Shown piece after piece: positions 1 through 11,184 of a stretch of DNA of 64,000 nucleotides. The stretch lies in the NCBI GenBank assembly GCA_037178675.1, contig JAYMGJ010000086.1:62001-126000 (forward strand). The letters are read 5' to 3'. The DNA is from Scleroderma bovista. Taxonomy: Eukaryota; Basidiomycota; Agaricomycetes; Boletales; Sclerodermataceae. The notes beneath the pieces were generated by a model. That model was not told where the DNA came from and did no database searches. It was given only the letters and a program-made list of their open reading frames with translations. The translations under genes and the position numbers were made by a program. Every line of letters starts with the position of its first letter. The first letter of the stretch is position 1.

Positions 1-2071
1 ATCGATGGTGGTGGTAACGGTACAAGAAAACACGTGTTGTTTCTAGCCGACAAACTTCCCCACAGCAAGCAATTTGAACGCCCAACGACACATCGGCGTC
101 AGGTACAACACATGATTGATCTCCCATTACTGACAATAAGTCGAGAACGATCAACTGTCTTCCCTCAATTTGGTCTGCCTAGTAGGGTGCCTAAGCACTC
201 CTTGGCATTGCAATCAGTTTCGGAACATGTTCCATATTGCTTCAGCCTGGGCTCCAGCGGTCCCGCAGTGAAAAATGGTGGCTGCTCGAACCATCTCCCT
301 CACAGTTCCCCTATCACGAAATAAGGTGGACGCACTTTTGGTCAAGTAGTCCATCTGGGGACTTGGCTTTGATTGAGAAAGGCAAGACTTGGACTTCTGA
401 GAAAAATCTGCCGCTCAGAGTGCCACGACTTCCATGGCGCATACATTGCCTCAATACCAGACGAGACTCCCGACTTAAGAATGCTCACAATATACCTATT
501 CGAATTTCTGTCGTTGCGTTCAAGGATCCTGGATGTGGCCATCAGCCCTCTTTAATCCTGACAACACTGCCACATATTTCTGGTGCGCATCGAGAGTATC
601 ACTACTGACCATGGGCCCTTGCGAACTGTGCCTCTGAACAGTGCATAGGGAAGTCAGTGCATTGATCTCCAGCCAGGCGGGAATAGCTTTGGCATGGAGG
701 GATTGGTCAAGGCGACAGGGAAGCGATCTTTGTTGTAAGCATAGCATGTGTAAGGAAGTCTCGCACTCAGGCTATCACGTCTCGAACGTCTCGCACTCGT
801 CGCAACTCGTGTCTCCCCGCCGACGTCATCACTGATGCTCATACATAGTATGCTTTCTTTCTCTTTTCCTTGTGTCTCTCTTTTCCTTTCATAATACCGT
901 TCCACGTTATCACATTGATATCTCATGCCTAATATCCGCTCACCGTCTCCGCACAGTCAAAACTATACCTTACTTAGATGTGCCTCAAGGCACTTTGTAC
1001 CTTGTCTTTCATCTTGTTCCTCGTCTTTCAACCCATTCTCTGTTCTTTGTCTACATCTAGTATATAGGATCTCCTGTACATACAGATCTGAAGAATCAGA
1101 ATCCTTCAGGTTTATTCTCGAATTTCCTCTTGGAACACGCGCGACTCGACTTCAAGATTTTCACCGCTTCGCTTACTTCTTCGACTTCCGACTTGGTACG
1201 TTTCCCCTGAATAGAACTCGCTGACAGTTGTTCTACGACAGAACGACGTCAGTGTTACACATGGGTGCAGTGAACAGACGGGGATCTCTCAACTATGTAA
1301 TTCTAAGGCCACATGGAACTTCAAACTGAATGAAATGGCCCACTCTGACCACACACATGGGTGAGCCAGTACCTCTCCAACACGCCATCGACAGTCCCCA
1401 ACGTTCTAGTACGATCTTTGGCGCTCAACTAATACATCTAGGTTCGATTTTTATTCGGAATTATAGTGCTTATAATTAAAAGGTTCAGGGCGAAGCCTTT
1501 GTCCCATGCTCTCCCGGGGCGCGCGGATCCCCACGGAGACATGGTTTATGTCCAGAATGGAGAGTATTCTTCCTTCAAACCAGAGAAAATAGAACGAACA
1601 CGCAACCTTCCACAGAGCTGGAGCCAATCTAGTTCGTCCATTTCAGGGCCCACAATCCGCTCTGCCCACGATGATGGGAAGGGAACGCCGCCTGTCCGCC
1701 CGCATGGTGGGGCTCTCTGTAATTGTCAGCGGGCAGGTCGACTGGCACTATTCCTGTCAAACAACGGCTTTGATATCCACTATAAACCTCAGAGTTTGGG
1801 GGCCCAATCCGTGCACTGCATCGATAAGGCCGTTAGCTGCCCACGGGCATTTTCAGGGTCTGTTGAGCCGAGCTTTCTCCCCATTCAAGTCCGACGGCTT
1901 GAGGTCTGAATCTATAGCATTTCGACGGCGGCCTCTGAGAATCTACGGTCCTTGATGCCAAGCTTTTTTTCAGGTAAAAGTGTTACGCAGCACCGGGCAC
2001 GACCGGTGGAAGGTGAGATGGCCTTGAACATATAAAAACATAGCGGTAAGTGATGACATGTTTCAACCCAC
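1..2071. other. Left flank without a recognisable gene
   Basis: I find no reading frame here that looks conserved, and none can be extended by plausible introns. Open frames reach at most about 147 codons (1466-1909, plus) and their composition resembles chance. The last few hundred bases are probably the promoter of the small secreted protein gene that starts at 2072. Confidence 0.4.
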
Positions 2072-2326
2072 ATGACAATGCAGCTCACAAACACACTCAT
2101 TCTCCTTTCCGTCGCCGTATGCGCATCCGCACAACTTCATTGTGCAGCCTGTCCCGATTCAGCGGGTGGTTATAGCTTGACATCGAAGTGCTGTAATGCC
2201 GCCAAAGATTTCACTCATTGCAAGTGAGAACTCCGTTTCGTGTTCCTCCGTCGAGCTTTCTAACCAATTCCATCCAGGTATGGCGATTGGCACGTCGTCT
2301 GCGAATATCATGTGTGTACCTTTTAG
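2072..2326 (+). CDS. Small secreted cysteine-rich protein
   Basis: Two exons (2072-2223 and 2278-2326) joined across a 54-nt intron with a GTGAGA donor and a CAG acceptor encode 66 aa. The N-terminus is a clear signal peptide: a hydrophobic run (LILLSVAVCASA) that would be cleaved near Ala20-Gln21. The mature part is about 46 aa with seven cysteines, including one adjacent pair. That composition matches the small secreted proteins fungi export as effectors or hydrophobic peptides, but I do not recognise a named family. An odd cysteine number leaves open an unseen third exon or dimerisation. A second in-frame ATG lies two codons in at 2078. Confidence 0.65.
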
Positions 2327-2825
2327 TCCAAAGAGGCTGTCCTAAGAATGAATTTAACAGAATGGTGGTGTCCTCTATGCGAATCGAAGTTCTGAGGAAT
2401 GCCCAAGAACTGTGGGGACAAATATAGTAGACTGCAACAAAATTTGTGGTACTTGATGGCAGGCATACATCTCTGTGTGCCACAGGAGTGGGAGGTCAGG
2501 AGAGAAAAAAAATAGCAAAGACAAACGAGTTATACAATGTGCTTCCTTGGCTATTGATACTGAGTCGAAAGGTCGAACTTTATGTAAATCGAAGCCTTTG
2601 TTTGCCGCCTACCCTTTGACAAATGTACAGATTAGTCGTTCAACTTCAACTGTTACCAGCGCAAATTCATTGCACACACAGTTATTGTCACACCCACAGT
2701 GAATAGAGGTACAGGATGATGTAGTAATGTCCATGGCACCATCGGCAACTCGACCCTGCATTGAGACAAGTACATAGGCACGCGATTGTAATTACAGACC
2801 TCTTGATTGACCACATAACCCCATC
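2327..2825. other. Intergenic region with no gene seen
   Basis: This is the 3' space between the small secreted protein (plus) and the alpha/beta hydrolase (minus), so two convergent 3' UTRs are expected. No coding signal or repeat was seen. Confidence 0.4.
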
Positions 2826-3681
2826 CTAGGAACTCCGCATGTTGGGAGCATCTGCTGCTGATTCAAGCACTGCATCGACAATCTTCTCAGGTGCTTCGTA
2901 CTGAACCCAATGAGATAGTCCAGGTAGAAACACAGTTCGGATCCGGGGATGGGATGGTATGTGGTCGAGTACTTCGGGACTCGAAACCAGGGCAGTGACA
3001 ACAACGTTATCGGGCACCTTTAAGAGCAGGTGTCCAAACGACCACGGAGAATTTTGCTGATGCTCACTGTCAACGCACACCATAACTGGGGGCTGGTTGA
3101 ACTCACCCCTAGGATTTCCCGGACGACATCAGGAGAAGCGCATGCTTGGAGGCCAAACACACGGGTAATTGCATCCGTGCGCGTCCAAGTAGGATATTCC
3201 GCCATATATGTTTCGACTGATTTGACGTTGGCTACAATTTTGGGCCATTCCACCTTCTTCTCTTCAATAAATTCCGGAGAAAACTCCAGAGATGGGTCCA
3301 CCAGGATGACAGAAATCGCCCTGGACCTTGGCAAGGATGATAGAAGAATAGTAGTGATTGCCGCTCCCATAGAATGTCCGATGATGACGTTGTAATCAGT
3401 TTCGGCAAAGTACGGTTGCAAGTCTTCCGCCAAAGTGGTCAAGCGAAAGTCGGTCCCCGTCCTGAATCCGTGACCCAAGAGGGTAGGAGCAACAACAAAG
3501 TAACCTAAACCACAACTTAGCGCAGAACTTGGTGACAGATAGTAACGGTTGGACCTGCTTGTGCTAGTGGTTGTGCGACGCGTTCCCAGGTGTGGGGTGT
3601 GCCATCTAGCCCATGTATTAGGAGAGCTCGTCTGTTGGCCGAAGGCAACCCCCATCGGGTCGCTGAAGGCACGTAGGACAT
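2826..3681 (-). CDS. Alpha/beta hydrolase family protein
   Basis: Three exons (3681-3555, 3504-3107, 3056-2826) separated by two 50-nt introns give 251 aa. The fold is shown by the oxyanion-hole HG at His23-Gly24 (LLIHGLDG), a second LLGHG turn at residues 51-55 and the nucleophile elbow GHSMG with Ser87. A C-terminal LSHWVQ supplies the catalytic His. The usual acid after strand 6 or 7 is not obvious, because the expected GxxD stretch reads ALVSSPEV; the Asp in LVDPS after strand 5 may serve instead. I chose the Met at 3681 because it sits 19 residues before the first core beta strand; an upstream in-frame Met at 3789 would add non-homologous sequence. The substrate cannot be predicted. The gene is divergent from the EXPERA gene at 4070. 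Confidence 0.8.
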
Positions 3682-4069
3682 GATCTTGGTTCGGTAGAGG
3701 GTACAACAGAAAAGCATCCGCAGCCGTAATATACGGAGATAGTGGCAACCCACAAGGTAACCGGTAGCTGAGCGCCAGGCTCTAACCAAAGCGAATCTGG
3801 TTTGAGAAAGCTGTGGATTCAGACTAGTCGATATGGGAGAGACTGCGGGTCTCTGATGGGCATTTTCGAGTTAATCCTTCACAAGGCATAAGTAACTGAT
3901 GGCCAGACTTTGGCACGATAGCCGGTTTGCTTGTATTGTGGTCAGGGTCCAGGCTGCCATATTCGACCAACGTGCACTGCCACCATCTGTATCCCAGTTT
4001 TCAGTCTCCTCCAGAATCCCAAGGCTCACCTCTTCGTCTTGTAACAGCTTGTAATCCAATAAGATCAAA
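3682..4069. promoter_or_regulatory. Divergent promoter region of hydrolase and EXPERA gene
   Basis: This 388-bp spacer lies between the start codons of the minus-strand hydrolase and the plus-strand EXPERA protein, so it must carry both promoters. I saw no clear TATA box or named operator. Confidence 0.45.
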
Positions 4070-4866
4070 ATGGCGACACGAAAACCCCTCAGCTCACGCC
4101 CGTTGGACCTTTTTTATTTCACGTTCTTCCTGGTGAGTCCCGGGCCCGTTTCCGTTTTATAAGTTTACTGAACGAATGTCATACATTACTTACAAAGATC
4201 CACATTCCCGCAACGCTCTTGCTCGACTGCCAAATGGTGCTTCCAACATGGGCCATACCCACCCTGCTCCGGCCCCTTCCTCGTGCGTACATAGACCACC
4301 ACGCAGACCCTCTTGTTGCGGGCGTTTTGGGGTATAATACGGGTGACTTTACCTGGTTCAAGACCTTCGTCTATATCGAGACGTGAGTGCTGCTGTCTCA
4401 CATGTCTTATCCAATCTCATGATCATGATTATGGCTTGATTGTCGGATGATATCCCTCGGCCCTTATCCCCCCCTACCTAACCACCCACACAGCTTTTTC
4501 CAGCTGCCTGTATTCGTTATCGGGGCATTGAAACTCTGGCAAGGTACGTCCGCTGAAGTGCACACTTCCTTGCATCAATCTCACCTACTTATAGGCTCAC
4601 CTAGCATATATCCATTGCTCCTCATGTATGGCGCCTCCACTGCCACGACTGTCTTACCTTGCCTACCAGTTCTTCTTAACACACCCATTACGAGTGCTGA
4701 AACAATTGCTGCTGGTATATATTCCATTACCCCATTCCAGCAGCGCCTGTTACTTTGGAGCTACGTGCCCTTCTTGTTGATCCCACTCCTGATTACGGTG
4801 GACATGGCGCACCGTTTGTCGAATTTGATCCAACCTAGGGTTTCGGACAAGAGGAAAGTGACGTAG
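4070..4866 (+). CDS. EXPERA-domain membrane protein, TMEM97/sigma-2 receptor-like (DUF2781)
   Basis: Four exons (4070-4132, 4198-4382, 4494-4543, 4595-4866) encode 189 aa. The family hallmarks are all present: an N-terminal RPLDLFYFTFF segment leading into IHIPATLLLD (helix 1 with a conserved acidic residue), a WFKTFVYIE-FFQLPVF segment (helix 2), a YGASTATTVLP helix and a C-terminal helix ending in a basic tail (DKRKVT). Four transmembrane helices and this length agree with TMEM97 and fungal DUF2781 proteins. They sit in the ER/endolysosome and belong to the EBP/TM6SF2 superfamily of sterol-binding or isomerase-fold proteins. A specific ligand is not known from sequence. The basic C-terminus could be an ER-retrieval type signal. 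Confidence 0.85.
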
Positions 4867-5057
4867 TGACCTACAACCTGAAATGCCATGTGGATGGCAC
4901 ACTTTTTGAACCTCAACGAATATGTTGTCATTCAGCCTTTGTCTGTATTTTCTGTCTCCGTCGTTCTTTCGAGTCCATATGCTTGCCAAACGTTGTTGAG
5001 TGATATGTTTGCTTTATGTACTAAAATCGTTACTTGTTGATGGAATGATTGTTTTTA

Positions 5058-5760
5058 AGGTAGTGGACATGACAACTCGACCATAATCACGTGATACAGC
5101 GTGACAAACACACTCAAATTAATGACAATTCATAGGGAAGGTATTTCGAAAATCTGTTGCACTGTTTTGTAGGTTATCCAACAAAGGACAGGACAATATG
5201 GTGTAGTAGACCTATACTGCCAAGATGTCACTGTAATTAATTTTGCAACCTGAACATCTACATACGAAATTACTTCGGCTAACATGATTAGTCTAAATTT
5301 GGATGACTGACTGCCAAACAATGTCCCCCCAGCCACTTGACTTTCCTAAGGGCCACGAGCACGCTGGATGGTTTAAGGGAATGGCTCAGATTCTTGTCGA
5401 ACGCTGGGTGTAGGTGTTGAGGGGCTGACTCGGACCCAACGGCAAGTCGATGCTGAACACGGATGGCGGATGGTGGATACCATCGTGCGCGGATGCCATC
5501 GCGGGCGCAGCCACAAATATGATTGTCCCGAGACTATGAACTTCAGAGTAGAGTAAATTGAGATTCCAATCTGAAGCCCGAGTCTTCTCGCCCCACTGCC
5601 TGCGTGTCTAAGCTTGCCCAACTATATTTCCGCACCCTCAGTTGTACCACTCGTATCGTATCGTATCGCGCACGTTCCCGCAAGTTGTAAGTGCTTAACA
5701 GCACAGCGTCACACTGTGACGCATCATGTGATTAGGGTCGAGTTGTCATGTCCACTACCT
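5058..5760. mobile_element. Non-autonomous TIR element (MITE) with TA target duplication
   Basis: The 703-bp element is bounded by terminal inverted repeats of about 38 bp. The first 25 bases from 5058 are an exact reverse complement of the last 25 ending at 5760, and two mismatches follow over the next 13. The dinucleotide TA flanks both ends (5056-5057 and 5761-5762), as expected for a Tc1/mariner-type target duplication. No transposase is encoded, so a full-length relative elsewhere must supply it. The interior includes a short GTATC array near 5649. Confidence 0.85.
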
Positions 5761-6488
5761 TACTTCAGTTGACTTGATATCATTTCCCAGCTGTTTGCCT
5801 TCCTGCTACCGTTCGGATGTTGCGTGGACAACTTCTGTTTTCAAATCTAATGCTATCCGTGAAGTATCAGCCACTAGTACATGGCTGTGGAGGGGCTGGC
5901 ACTTGCAAAGAGTTCATTATTGCTGGAAGAGCTGAAATACTGGAGAGATAAACTGAAGAGGTTGACAGGCCAATAGGGGAATATACATGAAGCTCGGAGA
6001 CATGATTGCATAAATGTCAACTGCAATTCTCGAAGGTGTATGGCAGGCTACATAGTAGACGCCCCAATGTTCATCTGGTCAGCATCTACTACTTAGCAAG
6101 TGGATGGAGCGAGTAGCTGAGTTGGGTTGTGCAGTGGTCTTGTTGTATAGTGGGGAACGTTGCACGCGCTTACTGTCTTGACAGTTATATGTCTGTCAGA
6201 AAGGATCAGGCAATGGGCAGGCGCTGGGCTGGGTGTGGGCCAGTGTTAGCATTGCAGCCTGTTGGTTATTCCCCGAGTAAAAAACTTGTAAGGTCAGTAG
6301 TAATAAACTTGGCAAACATACCATACAGTTCAACCAACATTGCACATTTCATGTGAAGTAGGAATGCTGTCCAACACAACCACTTGATCGAAGGACTACT
6401 TTAGTTAGTGTTACATCATAGAAAAGCTCTTCTGTCTCCCTGTTTAGTCGCCTCTCTCCCTTTTTCCCTCCTCAAATGCAAGCTTGAC
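5761..6488. other. Intergenic region, no gene seen
   Basis: This lies between the TIR element and the 3' end of the first M20 peptidase. The longest open frame is 75 codons and shows no recognisable features. Confidence 0.35.
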
Positions 6489-8406
6489 CTATATGATGGC
6501 ATAAGCTATAATTGGCACAGCAAATCTCACTAAACGCACCTTTGTTAAGAATGCTTCATCTGTTAACACCCGCATGCCCACAGCTGCTAAGGCTTTTGAT
6601 ACATTAAGACAGACCTCGTGGGATTTTTCAGTACCAGCAGCCTCTGTGAATGCAGCAGTGTGATTGCCTCCCGCTGGAACGGTGGGTATAGCTGCCATTT
6701 TCATGACGTAGATTGGCTGATTAGTATAAACTTTGGTGCGAGGGATAGGAGTTAGACGAACAGAATCCGGGATGAAGACCAGGCATCACTGAAAAGGATT
6801 AGCTACGAAATTTTACTGATACAAGAAGGCACCATACGATAGGTGACATTTCCCTACAAAGCACAACGTCAGTTAGAGAAGGCAGGACAGGATAAAGGGA
6901 CTGACGAAATCTGTCGACGCGCTCGAAATACCCCATTCATGATCGATTGTACCGTATTTTTTATACACGACGTCCGCAAGTTCGGCACCTGTAAATGTGA
7001 GCGGTTAGCGAGGTAACGCATAAGATACCTGGATTTCCGTACCGAGGACCGGATTCTGCACCAGCTCATTGCCGATAGCCTCCACAGTTATCTTGACAGT
7101 GCATCCAGTAGCAGTGGCAGCGGCTCTGAAAATCTTATGTGAAGTAACTTTGAAGTGGGTTAATCAGACACACTGAAAGCATGCTTTGGTGCGTTCCAAT
7201 GTCCCCAAGACTTCCTTCGTCGTAGGTGCTCGTACAAACCAACTTCCGGGTGGGAGACATTAACAACAGGAAGAAAGGCTTGATTAGCAAGCCAAGCTTA
7301 CTGCATCGTAGATTTGTCCGGAATGACTAGAAGCTAGTGTTACAGCAGAGCATTCAAGAGACGAGGCAGAATACTGACTATTTGGTGCCCAATCTTCGCC
7401 TTCAAAAATCCCGTGGATTCGATGTGTAGGCCGAGTTTGCTGGCGTAGGAGGCCAATGTTATTGTAAGCAAGAACAGCAGCATCCAGGGCATTTTGCCCC
7501 TCCCAGGGGCTCATGCCAGCGTGTGCGCTATGTACATCATGATCAGCATCTCACCAATGGTGCATGAGGTGTCCAAGCATCACGTGTGGCCTGCGTAATC
7601 TACCCGTAGACGGACCATAGCTAGGCATCCACTCAAACTAACGGAGTATGGAGGTCCCGGAGCTGGGTGGCACCTATTAGTGAACGGAGGAGTTGATACG
7701 TTGCAGTTTCGGGGAGTCAGGAAGACACATACATAAGACACACGTCCATTTCCTTGTATGCCCCCTTGTCCCACAAATCCACTTTGCCGAACCCTCCCTC
7801 CTCACCTACATCCCGTTGGCGCCTGAGCCAGCGAAAGCTGAAACGGGGCTCACCTGGCGTTCCGAGCAAAATCACTTTCCCGTTGATGCCAAATTTTTCC
7901 ATTGTCGCTTTCGCAGCACAAGCGATGGCCACTCCGGCAATACCAATGAGGTTGTGTCCACATGCATGACCGATTCCAGGAAGGGCATCCATTTCCGAGT
8001 TTACGCCAAGGATGGGGCCACCTTGCCCATGCGAATATGTTGCGACCCACGCCGTTTCTAGCAAATAGTTCCGCTGGACGACAAACCCTTGTTTTTCCAT
8101 GAATGTTGTGTACACATCGTGAGCATATCTATCCCGTTGCAAGTGAGATTCACGCCAACTGGTAGGCACAATACGAACCTTTCCTCGAACTTCAGTTCAG
8201 GGTGCTCTGTCACAGCATATATGAACTGATGTAAACGTCAAACAAGGGGACATACTGAGAATATCATGACTCAATGCGATAAGCGCTGGACTAAGCTCGT
8301 CGATGGTCTTCTCGATCACCTCCAGGATATCGAGTCTGTATACATCACCCTCCAGAGGAGGAGGTTTAGTCTTTTGGTCACCGGGTCTCCAAACTACATC
8401 GGCCAT
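6489..8406 (-). CDS. M20 family metallopeptidase, PM20D2-like (copy 1)
   Basis: Thirteen exons totalling 1272 nt encode 423 aa. M20D hallmarks appear in order: HPELKFEE (about residue 52), NSEMDALPGIGHACGHN with the Cys and His metal ligands (about 105-122), GTPGEEGG with the catalytic Glu pair (about 150), CHPAPGP, STDFGNVTY (about 340) and a C-terminal NHTAAFTEAAG with the last ligand His. The closest named relative is the dipeptidase/aminoacylase-like PM20D2, which removes aberrant dipeptides. No signal peptide is seen, so it is probably cytosolic. The exon 4/5 junction near 7733 looks like a frameshift in raw reading but is a GTATGT...TAG intron. The last intron, 7, 10 and others all sit between canonical sites. 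It is one of a tandem pair with 9122-11022. Confidence 0.88.
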
Positions 8407-9121
8407 GATCGTAGTCTAGTAGTAGGAAATGTGTTGAATGAGATGGCTTTCCTTTGTCGAGGATGAAGTGCTACGATAACATGTAAGATGAATTCCGTCC
8501 ATCCCCATTTATTCGATCCCAACCTATATCTGACAGAAAATATAAAAGTATCACGTCGTGTGCATCGACGATGCCATTCATATCAGGTCAGACTTCCATC
8601 GCTGCCTTTGGTCAATCTTGTAGCAATGTAACTTTACCGTCGTCCAACATGTCCTTATTCCAAAAGAATGGGGAAGAGGTCAGGGGAAGATAAATGATAC
8701 AATTGGAGTAGCTGGAGAACTATCATACAGCACGCTTGCAACTATCTTCAGTGTAGGTTAGTGGTGTATTGGACGATAAGGCAGTGAGGAATCACACTCG
8801 TGGGTGATTGACACACCCTTCTCAAATGGGCCAAGCCGCATGATGCAATACGTCCGCAGGCACGCCCACACAGAAAGCTGTTGCGTTACTACACTGACTG
8901 AAGGAGGTGACCGGTGACTCGCTAACACGACACAGCATTCTGAAATGGGGATGAACTCAAATGTGCTATCGACTTAAGGAGCCTATCACCAGTGTTAGGT
9001 TGGTTTGTTCCGGCAATAGTGTGAATGGACTTCTTGTACGGTACCTATTCGCCCATCAATATCCTGCAATCACTTGTTAGTCACCTCTCTTCCTTTTCCC
9101 TTCCTCGAATGCCAGTTTGAC
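8407..9121. other. Spacer between the two M20 peptidase genes
   Basis: About 715 bp holding the promoter of copy 1 and the 3' UTR of copy 2. No other coding signal is visible. The sequence around 9081-9120 resembles that at 6446-6488 (cctctctcc/cttttccc...tcctc, then the shared 3' end), so the duplication includes some 3' flank. Confidence 0.4.
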
Positions 9122-11022
9122 CTATTTAATGTGAATGTTGATTGGTACGAACAATCTCATTGGACACACCCGTGACAGGAATGCAGCGTCTGTTAATACT
9201 CGCATGCCCACAGCAGCAAGGCCTTTGGACACGTCAAGACATGCCTCATGTGCTGCCTCTCTACCAGCAGCTTCCGTGAATGCTGGAGTGTGGTTACCTC
9301 CTCCTGGAATGGTGGGTATAGCTGTCATGATTGGTTAAGTCTCGTATTGCAGACGGAGGAAAACGCGACACACAAAAGCTGGGATGGAGGCTAGGCATCG
9401 CTGTCATAGATGAGCTGCTAAACGTATCAGCGAACCAGAAAGGGCACTGTACAATAGGAAATATTTCCCTAATGAATAGGATTCCATCGGTTAGCGAACA
9501 AAGTGATAAGAGATAACTGACGAAATCGGTCGATGCGCCAGAAATACCCCAAACGTAATCGATCATTCCGTATTTCTTACATACGACATCTTCAAGTTCC
9601 GCCCCTAGCACACCAATAAATGAGAGTGATCCATCCTTTAAAAAAACGAAGGACCTACCAAGCACCGGATTCTGTACCAGCTCGTTTCCAATAGAACCTA
9701 CAGTTACTTTCGCAGTACATCCTGTAGCAGAAGCTGCAGCCCTAGAAGGATTTTTTCCGGATGAGTGAACACGACGAAAAGATAGTTTTTGTACACACTC
9801 AAAGCATGCTTTCACGCGCTCCAAAGTATCCAACATTTCCTTTGTTGTAGGTGCGCGAACGTACCAACTTCGCAACGATGAGCCATGTATGTATGGCCGA
9901 ATGCACAGACACGAACGTACTACATGGTAGACTTGTCGGGGATGACTGAAACCGCCCATGTCGTTTCAGCACGTTAAAGAGAAAAAAGTGAGAAACGGAC
10001 TATTCGGTGCCCAGTCCTGGCCTCCGAAAATCCCGTGGACACGATGGGTGGGCCGAATCTGTTGGCGCAAGAGGCCGATGCTAGTATAAGCAAGGACAGC
10101 AGCATCCAATGCGTTTTTACCCTCCCAAGGACTCAAACCGGCATGTGCACTATGTTCGTCTTTAATACCCAATAAAAGCGACAGGAGAAGAGGAAATCTC
10201 ACGTATGGCCAGTGTAATCAACCTGTAGACGGGCTAAAGCTAGGGAGCTACTCAGACTAACGGAATGCGGGGGCCCTGGAGCTGGATGACACCTATTGAT
10301 CATCAGTGAGGTAGCAACACCTGAAGGGTTCACATACATGAGACACACATCCATTTCCTCAAATGCCCCTTTGTCCCACAGTCTAACTTTACCATAACCA
10401 CCCTCCTCCCCTAGATATTGTTGGTGCCCTGATGAACCAAGGATCAACCTACGCTCACCTGGAGTTCCGAGTAAAATGACTTTTCCATCAATGGCCAGTT
10501 TCTCCATTGCCGCTTTTGCAGCACAGGCGACGGCCACCCCGGCAATTCCGATGAGGTTGTGCCCACATGCATGCCCAATCCCGGGGAGGGCATCCATCTC
10601 CGAATTTATGCCAAGAACGGGACCGCCTTGACCACGCGAATATGTAGCAACCCACGCTGTCTCTAGTAGGTATTGCCTTTGAACGACAAACCCTTGTTTC
10701 TCAACGAATGCCGTGTATGTGTCGTGAGCGTATCTGCAGCGTCCGCCGTGAGATAAGCAGAAAATAGTTTGTGGAACAAGAAACACACATTTCCTCGAAC
10801 CTCAGTTCTGGGTGCTCTGCCAGACGCCAATGTGATGTAGATCTATGGATCACACAAAAGAAAGAACATACTGTGGATGTCTAGACTTAATTCTCTCAGA
10901 GCTGGACTGAGTTCATCGATGGTCTTCTCGATCACCTCCAATATATCAGGCCTGTACACATCACCGTTCAACAATGGAGGTCTTGTCTTCTGGTCTCCGA
11001 TTTCCCAAATTACACTGGACAT
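9122..11022 (-). CDS. M20 family metallopeptidase, PM20D2-like (copy 2)
   Basis: Thirteen exons, 1269 nt, 422 aa. The first twelve exon lengths are identical to copy 1 (151, 28, 275, 73, 90, 149, 25, 69, 83, 83, 16, 27 nt); only the last exon is one codon shorter. All metal and catalytic motifs are kept: NSEMDALPGIGHACGHN, GTPGEEGG, CHPAPGP, STDFGNISY and NHTPAFTEAAG. The intron sequences have diverged much more than the exons, so both copies appear to be under selection. A long open frame through 9294-9959 reads across introns and is not the real protein C-terminus. The start at 11022 (MSSVIW) aligns with copy 1 MADVVW; an upstream in-frame Met at 11046 is less likely. Confidence 0.88.
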
Positions 11023-11184
11023 GGCTACCGAGTATCGAGGTGCCAAACGATGCTCACAGGTGGGGAGAAAGATGATTAGGCCCGATGCTGAAGGCTAGCC
11101 CGATTTGAATGGGATCGGATTGGCTGACCGATAATATTGTCGTGGTGCTAGTCAAAACCTCATGCATCATGCATTACCGGGGAT

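Noticed and set aside
7717..7774. Apparent frameshift or stop in M20 copy 1 after DVCLMY
   Set aside because: A GTATGT...TAATAG intron removes it, and copy 2 has an intron at the same codon.
9294..9370. Apparent frameshift before the C-terminus of M20 copy 2
   Set aside because: A GTGTGT...GACAG intron joins HPSF to SIPTIPGGGNH in frame, matching the corresponding intron in copy 1.
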